DNA of 59,742 bases. Source: Ancylobacter novellus (GTDB taxonomy: Bacteria; Pseudomonadota; Alphaproteobacteria; Rhizobiales; Xanthobacteraceae). The position numbers were made by a program, and so were the translations under genes. The notes under the pieces are model-generated. The model was not told the DNA's origin, did not search any database, and saw only the letters and a list, made by a program, of their open reading frames with translations. The first letter of the stretch is position 1. Every line of letters begins with the position of its first letter. Positions 35,221 to 42,987 of this stretch are shown here, piece by piece. The stretch is taken from positions 1 to 59,742 of the forward strand of contig QFQD01000024.1 of assembly GCA_003241485.1 (NCBI GenBank), read 5' to 3'.

Positions 35221-35331
35221 AAAGGTCGTCGCGTGACAAGGCGTCGGCTTCGTGCGCGACGCTCGATGACGGTGCATATCAGGGGTGCGAAGGCACGTCG
35301 CGCCCTTTACTCGCCATCCGGTACCGACGCA

Positions 35332-35360
35332 GGCGGCTGGCCTTTACTAGGCCAACCGCC
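35332..35360. terminator. Hairpin between convergent operons
   Basis: An 11-bp stem with one mismatch (GGCGGCTGGCC / GGCCAACCGCC) and a 7-nt loop lies between the HD-protein gene and nicX, which converge here. It is placed to end both transcripts. Confidence 0.6.
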
Positions 35361-35368
35361 CAACCGCG

Positions 35369-36409
35369 TCAGGGACGTTCCATCTGGATGTCCTTCACGA
35401 CAATGTCGCCGGCAATCACGATCGGCTCGTCGTCGAGGAACAGCGAGCAGCCGCGCATCGGAATGTCGAGGTGGCAGGGCGTGTCGTTCGGCCCGCCCAG
35501 TTCATTGTTCGGGCCGGTAGAGAACATGACGTTGCCGTAGAAGCTACGCGGCTCCATGCCCATGCCGCCCGGGAACTCGCCGGGGATCATGCCGTGCCAT
35601 TTCGCGTTGGGATTCATGCCCCAGCCGACATGGCTCATGCCCATGCCACGCGAATCCCTGAAGGCCGCCATGTAGGACTTTACCAACTCGGCATCGAGGC
35701 CGCCGCGGATGTCGGTGACCCAGCCCTTCTCGATCGTGTAGTAGATCGGCTCGCGCACATACATGTTGTGCGGCAGCAGAATATCGCCCGGCGCCACCAC
35801 GATCTGGCCGTCCACACCGTCGTCATCGCCGCCCGTAAAGACGAAGCCGGACGGCCAGTGGTCCCAGCGGCCGGCAGTGTCGGTGCAGGCATATTCGGCG
35901 ACGGTGGGATAGGTGTTGAGCTTGTAGGTCACGTCGGTCCCGTGCGGCGAGGTGATCCGCATGACCTTTGCTTTCGCCAGCAGGCTGGCGCCGATCTCGA
36001 CCTTCTCGCGCAGTTCAGGATAGGGCAGCATGCGAGCCAGCAGTTCCGGCGGCTCCACGGCGGTGAGGATGCGGGTGCCCGCCGCTTGGATCGCCATCTG
36101 CTCCGGCGAGAACAGCAGGAATACGCAGTCAATCAGCATGTCGCAGTTCTTCAACGCCTCAACGGCATCCGGCATCGCGGCGAGACCGGTCACGCCGACG
36201 TTCCAGCCGCCCGTCGGCAGCGGCGCAGGCAGGCGCATATGATACATCAGGGCGCCGAGGCGCTGGCCCGCCGCCAGAAAAGCGTCGGCATAGTCGAGGC
36301 GATCGCTGCCCTGCGTCAGCACTACCAGCTTCTCGCCTTCGCGTACGCCCGACATCTTCAACTGATGCAGGCAGATCTCGGTGAAGCTGGCATGATCTAT
36401 ACGGTTCAT
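35369..36409 (-). CDS. nicX: 2,5-dihydroxypyridine 5,6-dioxygenase, NicX-like
   Basis: This 346-residue iron dioxygenase opens 2,5-dihydroxypyridine to N-formylmaleamate. Strong likeness to Pseudomonas putida NicX is visible: GTRILTAVEPPELLARMLP, AGRWDHWPSGFVFT, GNVMFSTGPNNELGG and TPCHLDIPMRGC. His260, His313 and Asp315 keep the spacing (53 and 2) of the metal ligands I recall for NicX (His265, His318, Asp320). The family is related to M29 aminopeptidases, which explains generic database labels. It is the last gene of tetR-nicE-nicD-nicX and overlaps nicD by 4 nt. Confidence 0.92.
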   Translation of the reverse strand: MNRIDHASFTEICLHQLKMSGVREGEKLVVLTQGSDRLDYADAFLAAGQRLGALMYHMRLPAPLPTGGWNVGVTGLAAMPDAVEALKNCDMLIDCVFLLFSPEQMAIQAAGTRILTAVEPPELLARMLPYPELREKVEIGASLLAKAKVMRITSPHGTDVTYKLNTYPTVAEYACTDTAGRWDHWPSGFVFTGGDDDGVDGQIVVAPGDILLPHNMYVREPIYYTIEKGWVTDIRGGLDAELVKSYMAAFRDSRGMGMSHVGWGMNPNAKWHGMIPGEFPGGMGMEPRSFYGNVMFSTGPNNELGGPNDTPCHLDIPMRGCSLFLDDEPIVIAGDIVVKDIQMERP

Positions 36410-37224
36410 TGACCTGTTCCCCTTTGGTCTTGATGGATGTTATCCGGGCCGAAATCCATGACGGCGTCGAGAAAGCCGTCCAGATTGTCCCAAGGGATCA
36501 TGTGTCCGGCGCGCTCGACGGTGCGGACCTCGATCTGCGGCGCGAGGGTCCGAATCTCGTCGACATCGCCGGGCTGGATGACCTGGGCGCCGCCCGCTAC
36601 GACGAGGCGTATGGGCACGCTGATCTGCGGAAGATCGAGATGGATGTCGTCGGTGTGGAAGCCGTCATACGCTGTGCGGATCGCATCGAGCTGGCAGGTA
36701 TGCAACCATTCGGCACGCAGTCCGACCTGCTCGTCGGTCCAACTCGGGCAGAACCTCCGCATGTCCTCGGCCGAACAGCCCTTCTGCGCCATCCGGATCG
36801 AATCCTCATACCAGGGCCAGGCGGACGGATAGGCCCTTCGACGGGGCCCGGAGACCGGCGGGTCCACCAGCACGAGCCCGCCGACGGGCCGCTGGTCGAG
36901 GCGAGCCGCGCGGATGGCGACGCGCGCGCCCATCGAGTGTCCGAGCAAGACCGGCCTGTCCCATCCGGTCGCGGTGATCACGGCGAGAGCGTCCCGCGCC
37001 ATGGCGTCGAGCGAATAGTCGAGATCGCCCGCTTCGCTCAGGCCTCGCCCCCGCACGTCCAGCACATGGACGTCGAAGCGTGCAGCCAGCCGGTCGGCTA
37101 CGAACCCCCAGGTGACGGCGGGCGAGGTGATGCCGGGAATGAGCAGCAGCGCCGCCCCCGTACCCGGATGATGGATGAGGTGCTGGCGGATGCCGTTGGC
37201 ATGGACGTTATAGCCGCGTGCCAT
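36406..37224 (-). CDS. nicD: N-formylmaleamate deformylase, NicD-like (alpha/beta hydrolase)
   Basis: This 272-residue hydrolase removes formate from N-formylmaleamate to give maleamate. The nucleophile is Ser97 in LLGHSMGARVAI, and the catalytic His lies in VERAGHMIPWDNLDGF. Likeness to P. putida NicD extends through ILIPGITSPAVTWGFVADRL, LVDPPVSGPRRRAYPS and LRAEWLHTC. It sits between nicE (11 nt) and nicX (4-nt overlap). Assignment is firm given these neighbours. Confidence 0.92.
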   Translation of the reverse strand: MARGYNVHANGIRQHLIHHPGTGAALLLIPGITSPAVTWGFVADRLAARFDVHVLDVRGRGLSEAGDLDYSLDAMARDALAVITATGWDRPVLLGHSMGARVAIRAARLDQRPVGGLVLVDPPVSGPRRRAYPSAWPWYEDSIRMAQKGCSAEDMRRFCPSWTDEQVGLRAEWLHTCQLDAIRTAYDGFHTDDIHLDLPQISVPIRLVVAGGAQVIQPGDVDEIRTLAPQIEVRTVERAGHMIPWDNLDGFLDAVMDFGPDNIHQDQRGTGQ

Positions 37225-37235
37225 GGGGCGCTCCT

Positions 37236-37985
37236 TTAATAGGCGCCCGACAGCAGCGCGCCGCCGCCTGGAACGCGGGTTTCGATGCCGAGGGCGCGAA
37301 GCATCTGCCAGGTCGTGGCGATGGCGGCGGTGACGACAGGCTTGCCGGTCTGCGCCTCGACCAGCGGCACGGCCGCGAGCGAGGGCATCTGCACGCAGGC
37401 CGAGAGCACGATGGCGTCGACATCGTCCGTCTTCATGCCAGCGACGATCCCGGGCAGGTTCATCGGATCATGCGCGGCGACGGCCAGGTTGTTCTGGATC
37501 TCGAGTGCGCGGACATCCGAAACCTCGATGCCCTCGTTGCGGATGTAGTCGACCACCATGGCGGTCAGCGGCTTCATATAGGGCGCGACTACGGCGACCT
37601 TCCGGGCACCCATGGCCCGCAGTCCGTCGATCAGGGCGCCGGCCGAGGTCACCACCGGCGCCGGCGCGCCGTTGTCCTCGGTCAGCTTCTTGAGGCGGGC
37701 CCCCGAGACGCAGTGATAGCCGTGTCCCATCGACATGATCGCGACGAGGCAGGCATAGCCCATCACGTCGACGCGGGCGTCGGAAAGCTCAAGGGCGCAG
37801 CGGTCGCTGTCCGCGTCCATCTTGGCCAGCTCCTCCTTGGTGACATGCTTCATCCGCATGCGGGCGGAATGGAAGGTGAAACGCTCGTCGCCGATCGCCT
37901 CGCGGGCCCGGAGCAGAGCCGGGATCTCCGTCTCCATCGTGACGTTTGAACTCGGGACGATCTGCCCCACCCGAAAAAGCTTCAT
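37236..37985 (-). CDS. nicE: Maleate cis-trans isomerase, NicE-like
   Basis: This 249-residue Asp/Glu-racemase-superfamily enzyme converts maleate to fumarate, feeding the citric acid cycle. The two catalytic cysteines are Cys79 (VMGYACLVAIMS) and Cys197 (VLSACVQMPS), 118 residues apart as in characterised maleate isomerases. The N-terminus FRVGQIVPSSNVTMETEIPA is also typical. It is the first catabolic gene of the minus-strand operon. A 15-bp palindrome lies just upstream. Confidence 0.92.
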   Translation of the reverse strand: MKLFRVGQIVPSSNVTMETEIPALLRAREAIGDERFTFHSARMRMKHVTKEELAKMDADSDRCALELSDARVDVMGYACLVAIMSMGHGYHCVSGARLKKLTEDNGAPAPVVTSAGALIDGLRAMGARKVAVVAPYMKPLTAMVVDYIRNEGIEVSDVRALEIQNNLAVAAHDPMNLPGIVAGMKTDDVDAIVLSACVQMPSLAAVPLVEAQTGKPVVTAAIATTWQMLRALGIETRVPGGGALLSGAY

Positions 37986-37994
37986 GACGCGGTC

Positions 37995-38009
37995 TCCGAC
38001 GATGTCGGA
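37995..38009. promoter_or_regulatory. Palindrome upstream of nicE, TetR operator candidate
   Basis: TCCGACGATGTCGGA is a perfect 6-bp inverted repeat around GAT, lying 10 nt upstream of the nicE start and 51 nt after the tetR stop. Its place suits an operator for the adjacent TetR regulator or a hairpin that affects nicE translation. AATAATT repeats follow at about 38028-38050. Confidence 0.45.
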
Positions 38010-38059
38010 CCACCATAGATCGGGAGGAAATAATTACAAGTCGGAATAATTAATCTGAC

Positions 38060-38734
38060 TCAATCGGCGGGCGCAGCCATGCCGGCGGCGAGGAAGCGCA
38101 CCAACTGATCCAGCATCTCCTCCGGGCCGATCTCACCGATCTGCCCATCGGTGAGGTCGTTCAACCGGCCGAGGTCATTCAGCATGAACAGATAGGCGCC
38201 CACCAGAAAGGCCATCCGCATGCTGAGCACTTCGCGCGGCACCTCGGGGAGGGCGGCATTCAGCGCTTGGATGTAGCGCTTGACGGAAGCGTCGTAGACT
38301 TCCCGCCGGAGGCGCAGTGCATGCTCCTCCGGTTCGGAATGCAGCCTGGCCTGAAGCCGAACGAAGGCCGCACCTCCGGCGCCGCCATGCTTCATATCCC
38401 ATTGCGGTTGGAGATAGGCCCGAATGATCTCGGCCACCGATGGTGCCGGCTTGTCGGCGAGCAGCTTGTCGAGCAGCACATGCCGCGCGCCCGATATGGC
38501 GCTGCCGCGGCGGCGGAACACTTCGTCGAACAGGTCTTCCTTCGAGCCGAAATAATAGCGGATCAGCGCCTGGTTCACACCCGCTTCCGCCGCCACGTCC
38601 CGGAGCCTCACTCCCATGAAGCCGGCATCGGCGAAGGCGATCTCGGCTTTGTCGAGGATGATGTCGCGCAGTTCCTCGCTGCCCTTCGGACGGCCAGGCC
38701 GCCGGCGCGCACCCGCCGTCACAGTCTCATTCAC
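38060..38734 (-). CDS. TetR-family transcriptional regulator
   Basis: This 224-residue protein has a TetR_N helix-turn-helix (about 20-65: DIILDKAEIAFADAGFMGVRLRDVA, NQALIRYYFGSKEDLFDEV) and a variable ligand domain. Start is GTG with GGGAG upstream. It is encoded directly upstream of nicE on the same strand with a 74-nt gap, and probably controls nicEDX and possibly the convergent operon in response to a pathway intermediate. The effector cannot be read from sequence. Confidence 0.88.
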   Translation of the reverse strand: MNETVTAGARRRPGRPKGSEELRDIILDKAEIAFADAGFMGVRLRDVAAEAGVNQALIRYYFGSKEDLFDEVFRRRGSAISGARHVLLDKLLADKPAPSVAEIIRAYLQPQWDMKHGGAGGAAFVRLQARLHSEPEEHALRLRREVYDASVKRYIQALNAALPEVPREVLSMRMAFLVGAYLFMLNDLGRLNDLTDGQIGEIGPEEMLDQLVRFLAAGMAAPAD

Positions 38735-39577
38735 GCGGCAGCACTCCCTTTATCTGCACTCTACCTTGAGCAGCTAGGCGCAAGGGTTAGTGTCAAATGA
38801 TATTATTATTCAAATGTTTAATAAAATCCGGTCGGGCGTGATAGCGTTCAGCCTTCAGCCCAAGCTTCCGGCGTGGGCCGATGCAATGGCTGAGATAGGT
38901 CGGGCCAAGGACGGCTCTCAAGGGCCGGTGGCCGACCTGCAGGTCAATCGGGAGACGCCGCAGCATATGGATGCAGCGAGCCTCTGGCCCTCTGAGTCCG
39001 ATACCTCCAGCTCTCGATTTCAGCATATTCGCCAACAAGGCCTCCATCTCTGGGCCGTCGGGGCGAGACGGCTCAAACAGAGCGATGATTGGCCGAGACC
39101 ATCGACCACGCCCTGCCGACAGCACGGTCCCCATCAACACCCATTCATCATCCCTCAGATCGCCTCGATCCAAAACGGCTTCCTCTGATAGGAAGCGTTG
39201 AATCAGTCAGGCCGCGACTTGAGAATCCCTTTTGCCAACTCGACCTAGCTTCCTGTCCGGGTTTCGAGGACCACCTCGCAACTCTCCAGGCGAAGTCATC
39301 GCTCTCGAAATGTATCGACTGCCACAATTTCGGACGTCCACATTCGCGCCTTGACGGGCGCCCGCCCGACGGGGCCTATTTTGGAGGATGACAGATGGCG
39401 CAGGCCGCCTGATCGCTTTCCACGATTTTGTCACCGCTCTGGTCGGGCTAGCCGATCGCGGCGCCGCGACAAAATCACGAGAAGCCCCGCAGCCGGCATT
39501 CAGGCGTGAGGCCACTCGAATTCCGCGGGTGCTGCCCAGTCAAGCGCAGCAACCTCTGCCGCCCCGAAGGAACGTTA
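38735..39577. other. Gene-poor spacer between tetR and xdhC with an IS5-type fragment and a stem-loop
   Basis: About 840 bp holds no convincing intact gene. On the minus strand at about 39087-39170 a short stretch (LDRGDLRDDEWVLMGTVLS, then RGRWSRP) matches the N-terminus of IS5/IS1031-type transposases. The remaining minus-strand frame to 38793 has no similarity I recognise. A long stem-loop lies at 39424-39476. The region looks like scar tissue between modules. Confidence 0.55.
39424..39476. promoter_or_regulatory. Stem-loop in the xdhC 5' region
   Basis: A perfect 9-bp inverted repeat (GATTTTGTC / GACAAAATC) encloses a GC-rich 35-nt loop about 100 bp upstream of xdhC. It may be a terminator relic, an operator or an mRNA leader structure; the sequence does not decide this. 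Confidence 0.35.
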
Positions 39578-40501
39578 ATGACGGGAAATCAGATACTTGG
39601 CGTCCAAGAGGTTGATGTTCAGCCTGGCATTCTCACGGATCGATCCGCCGACATATTCGGGTTTTTGAGGGAGGCGCTCGCCGCCGGCCATCGGTGCGCC
39701 CTCGTGACACTGGTCGAAATCATCGATGGCGCCTCGCGAGCCCTGGGCGCGCACATGGCAGTTTGCGACGATGGCCGCTATTGCGGCTTTGTCTCGGGCG
39801 GCTGTGTCGAGGCCGCCGTGGCGCGGGAGGCCCTTTACGCTATTTCCGAAGAAACTGACCGCCTCTGTCGTTTCGGAAAGGGGGCGCACTATTTCGATAT
39901 CGTGCTGCCCTGCGGCGGCGGTATTTGCCTGACGATCCATGTCCTGAAGAAAGCCGATACCATCGACATTGTTCTCGATGCGCTTACCCAGCGCAGACCT
40001 ATCGGGCTCATTTATGATCCTAGACGCCAACAACTCTCGATCCATCACGACCCTTCGCCGGCAGGCTGGCGGAATAGTTTATTCTTAACAGCTTACAGGC
40101 CCGATCCAAGAATACTTCTTTTCGGAAAGGGGCTCGAGGGTCGGACTTTTGCTTCCATCGCTTCTTCGGCGGGCCTCGATGTCATTCCGGCTGAACCGAA
40201 CAGTATCTCGACATTTGCGGACGCAGAAACGGCCATCGTTCTGCTTCACCATGACGTCGACCAAGAGTTGCCGGTGCTTCGGTTCGCGCTGCGTACAGAC
40301 GCATTCTACATCGGCTGCTTGGGAAGCCGCAGAACGCACGACCGTCGGAAGGACCTGCTTCGGCAGGAAGGATATTCACCGGAGCAGCTTGATCGCATTC
40401 ATGCACCGATCGGATTGTTCGGTCCGGCGCGTGAAGCCCGTTTCGTAGCGGTATCCGTGCTCGCGGAAGTCCTTTCCAATGTTGAATTGCGGCGTTTGTG
40501 A
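39578..40501 (+). CDS. xdhC: XdhC/CoxI-family molybdenum cofactor maturation protein
   Basis: This 307-residue protein has an N-terminal XdhC_CoxI domain (about 20-95: RCALVTLVEIIDGASRALGAHMAV, YCGFVSGGCVEAAVAREAL with the conserved Cys) and a C-terminal Rossmann domain (about 175-300: RILLFGKGLEGRTFASIAS, DAFYIGCLGSRRTHDRRKDLL). XdhC proteins sulfurate and insert Mo cofactor into xanthine-dehydrogenase-type enzymes, so it probably matures the hydroxylase encoded at 30-34.5 kb. The ATG at 39578 has AAGGA upstream. It is a lone gene about 0.8 kb beyond tetR. Confidence 0.88.
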   Translation: MTGNQILGVQEVDVQPGILTDRSADIFGFLREALAAGHRCALVTLVEIIDGASRALGAHMAVCDDGRYCGFVSGGCVEAAVAREALYAISEETDRLCRFGKGAHYFDIVLPCGGGICLTIHVLKKADTIDIVLDALTQRRPIGLIYDPRRQQLSIHHDPSPAGWRNSLFLTAYRPDPRILLFGKGLEGRTFASIASSAGLDVIPAEPNSISTFADAETAIVLLHHDVDQELPVLRFALRTDAFYIGCLGSRRTHDRRKDLLRQEGYSPEQLDRIHAPIGLFGPAREARFVAVSVLAEVLSNVELRRL

Positions 40502-40890
40502 AAAGTAACGGAATGTATACGATCCGAGTCCGACGCTACTGTGCTATCATAAAAGTACGCGTAACTTTTGAGTAGAACGTATCTCGAGACTTATGTCAGC
40601 CCCAGAGGGCGTGGCGAATGGTCGCATCGCTTGTAAGATAGGAGGTTATCGTGAGTATACGTAATGATTTTTGATTATATAGTTAATATTATTACAATCG
40701 ACTAATAATTAGTTATATGCAGCTCCTAGTCAGTTCGTATTCCATCTACTCCAAGAAAAATAGCTTACTATGTTGATATTATTCTGCATATCCACGCGGC
40801 AATAGTGCATCTGATCACGTATCAGTCCAGACAGTACTATGATAATTAAAGTAATACACGAGATGTAAGTATATCTGATAGACCATCGAG
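40502..40890. other. AT-rich non-coding stretch
   Basis: The roughly 390 bp after xdhC are strikingly AT-rich compared with the rest of the window and contain no open frame or repeat that I can support. It ends at an IS3-type transposase fragment. Confidence 0.5.
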
Positions 40891-41406
40891 GGAGGCATTA
40901 GAGTCTACAATGAAGTTGGCTTGTATTTGCGCGACAAGACGTCGAAGTGTCAGGTCAAGGCGAAGCTGCGTGAGGATCGGGCGCCCGCCACCCAGCCGAG
41001 CGATGTCTGGGCGATAGACTTTGTCCATGACCAGCTTGCTACTGGCTGCAAGATCCGCGTGGTGACAGTGATCGATACCTTCTCGCGTTTCTTGCCAGTG
41101 GTGGATCCGCGTTTTGGCTATCGCGTGGAACACGTGGCCGCGACGCTCGAAAGGGTCTGCGCCAAGGGGGGGGCGCGGACGATTCGGGACGATCAGGGCT
41201 CGGAGATCGTCTGCCGCGCCCTTGATCCGCGGGCCTATGCGAAGGCGCGCGCGCCCGACTTCTGCCGGCGCGGCAAGCTCACTAACATGGAGGCTAAGTC
41301 AGATACTACAATGAGGATCGCTCGTACGGAACCATTGGCCACAAGTCCTCACCCCCCGCAGAACCCCGATGGTGCGCCCAGCCTACGGACATGGAGAGTG
41401 TCGTGA
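40890..41406 (+). pseudogene. IS3-family transposase OrfB remnant
   Basis: The frame from about 40918 gives the integrase core SDVWAIDFVHDQLATGCKIRVVTVIDTFSRF and ATLERVCAKGGARTIRDDQGSE with two Asp. It then degrades; after PDFCRRGKLT a deletion brings in YYNEDRSYGTIGHKSS in another frame, the C-terminal end of the same family. It is a different IS3 lineage from the element at 15.6 kb. From 41407 to 41590 nothing is recognised. Confidence 0.8.
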
Positions 41407-41590
41407 AATTCAGCGTCCGGCTGTATAGAAAATGATATCGGAGCAGGTATGACGGACCCTCTCCTGAATCGAATTAAAAATGAGCTCATTTCGCCCGATT
41501 CATGATGATTGATCTTCAGGGTTAGAGGTTCTATATCCGTAGCGTATCCATTAAAGTCGTGCGCTAATACGTCTTAGCGGAACGGAGCTC

Positions 41591-42532
41591 TCAGTCGAGG
41601 TCCGACAGAATATTGTAGTACAGGTCGAGATACTGGAAAAGCTCGATCGCGGCGATGCGCCGGTCCGGCCGGAACCGGGTCTCGATCGAGGCATAAAGCT
41701 GGCTGTCGCTGTCGCAGATGATCTCGACGAAGAGGTCGAAGCGTCCCCCGCAGATGAAGACATAGGAGACGTTGGGGTCATCGGTCAGGTGGCTGGCGAC
41801 GTCCTCGCACCGCGTCCCGGGCGCGATGCGGATGGCCAGCCAGGCCACGCTGCGCGACAGCGCGAGCGGGTTCATGATGGCCAGGATACTCATCTGGCGC
41901 CCTTCCAGCATGGCGGCCACCCGGGCGCGGACCTGCGTTTCCGAGATGTCCAGACGGTCGGCGACGGCGCGGAACGGCATGCGTCCGTCCGCGCTCAGCA
42001 CCATGGCGAGCCGGCGGTCGAGATCGGAGAGCGGCGCCGAGCGCACGCCCGAGGACGGGCCGGCGGAGAGGAACCGGGCCTTCTGGTAGAAAAGCGAGAA
42101 GCAGGGAAAGATCTCCATCGAGCGCACGCCGGCGATCGGCCCGATGAGTTGTTCGATCACATGGCGCAGCCGCGCCGGGTTGGTTGCCAATATCTCGACC
42201 ATGATCGAATAGCGGCCGGTGGTAACCACGACATAGTCGACGTCCCGGATCGCTGCGATCTCGGCCGCGACCTGCGTGGCCGGCACCGCCGGGTCCGTCG
42301 TCAGCCCCAGCATGGCGATCGCCTCGAATCCGAGCATGCGCGGATCGGTCAGGGCGATGATGCGGATGACGTCGCTGGCGAGCAGCGAGGCGACACGGTT
42401 TCGCACCGTCTTTTCCGACAGGCCGAGGCGCCGCCCCAGCTCGACGAAGGGCGCGCGACCATCCGTCTGCAGCTCGGCGATCAGCGCGCGATCGGTCGCG
42501 TCAAGCTCGATTCCCCTTTTAAGCCCCGGCAC
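41591..42532 (-). CDS. Tandem (double) Lrp/AsnC-family regulator
   Basis: This 313-residue protein contains two complete Lrp units in tandem. Unit 1 has the HTH ELDATDRALIAELQTDGRAPF...LSEKTVRNRV and a RAM-type domain ending EIFPCFSLFY. Unit 2 has DLDRRLAMVLSADGRMPF...ISETQVRARV and a second RAM-like domain. Ordinary Lrp proteins are about 150 residues. Start is the GTG at 42532, preceded by GGAGGGGA. A longer open frame to 42733 is not homologous. It is divergent from the permease operon and likely regulates it. Confidence 0.85.
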   Translation of the reverse strand: MPGLKRGIELDATDRALIAELQTDGRAPFVELGRRLGLSEKTVRNRVASLLASDVIRIIALTDPRMLGFEAIAMLGLTTDPAVPATQVAAEIAAIRDVDYVVVTTGRYSIMVEILATNPARLRHVIEQLIGPIAGVRSMEIFPCFSLFYQKARFLSAGPSSGVRSAPLSDLDRRLAMVLSADGRMPFRAVADRLDISETQVRARVAAMLEGRQMSILAIMNPLALSRSVAWLAIRIAPGTRCEDVASHLTDDPNVSYVFICGGRFDLFVEIICDSDSQLYASIETRFRPDRRIAAIELFQYLDLYYNILSDLD

Positions 42533-42682
42533 TTGCCCATCCCCTCCTGGCGCGGCCTCCACCCATAGGCGGCGCCGCCGGGGTGCGCAAGACGGAGGGA
42601 TTACCGACCTTCGACGCGCATTTCGGACACCATCAACTGTTTCTTCGCGAGAAACGGAATTGACAACTCCACATAATGCGAA

Positions 42683-42696
42683 ATACGGTATCGTAT
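42683..42696. promoter_or_regulatory. Palindrome in the double-Lrp/permease divergent region
   Basis: ATACGGTATCGTAT is an inverted repeat with 5-bp arms in the 299-bp intergenic region. It could be a binding site of the adjacent Lrp-type regulator. No other element stands out there, and no clear promoter boxes were found. Confidence 0.3.
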
Positions 42697-42831
42697 AAAT
42701 CAAAAGTCGCGGAAAACTACGGCATACATGCAATTGTGCGTTCTTACCGGCGCATGCCGGGAGGAATCAAGCACCATCGTCGTAGATATAGGCAACAATA
42801 AACAACAACCTTCCAATATATAGGGGAATAC

Positions 42832-42987
42832 ATGACGACGGTAGAAAATGATCTGCTTGATCGTATCTCCATTCTGGAGGACGAGAAAAATCAGGGTGAG
42901 AGTTTCGACACGCTCACATGGATTCAGTTGATCGGCGCCTGCCTGATCATCCCGGCGATCCTTCTCGGTTGGGGGTGGGCATCATGA
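42832..42987 (+). CDS. 51-residue single-span membrane microprotein coupled to the NCS1 permease
   Basis: ATG at 42832 is preceded by TAGGGGA at ideal spacing. The product has a polar acidic N-terminal half (TVENDLLDRISILEDEKNQ) and one hydrophobic helix (about 30-50: WIQLIGACLIIPAILLGWGW). Its stop overlaps the permease ATG (ATGA), so the two are translationally coupled. Such an arrangement suggests a small accessory subunit or stabiliser of the transporter. I know no characterised homologue. The good ribosome-binding site and coupling make it likely real. Confidence 0.7.
   Translation: MTTVENDLLDRISILEDEKNQGESFDTLTWIQLIGACLIIPAILLGWGWAS

Noticed and set aside
35369..36409. Leucyl aminopeptidase (M29) annotation for the nicX gene
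   Set aside because: The fold is related, but sequence motifs, metal-ligand spacing and the nicD-nicE neighbours fit 2,5-dihydroxypyridine dioxygenase.
38790..39188. 132-codon plus-strand frame in the tetR-xdhC spacer
   Set aside because: Lies opposite an IS5-type transposase scrap and has no recognisable features.
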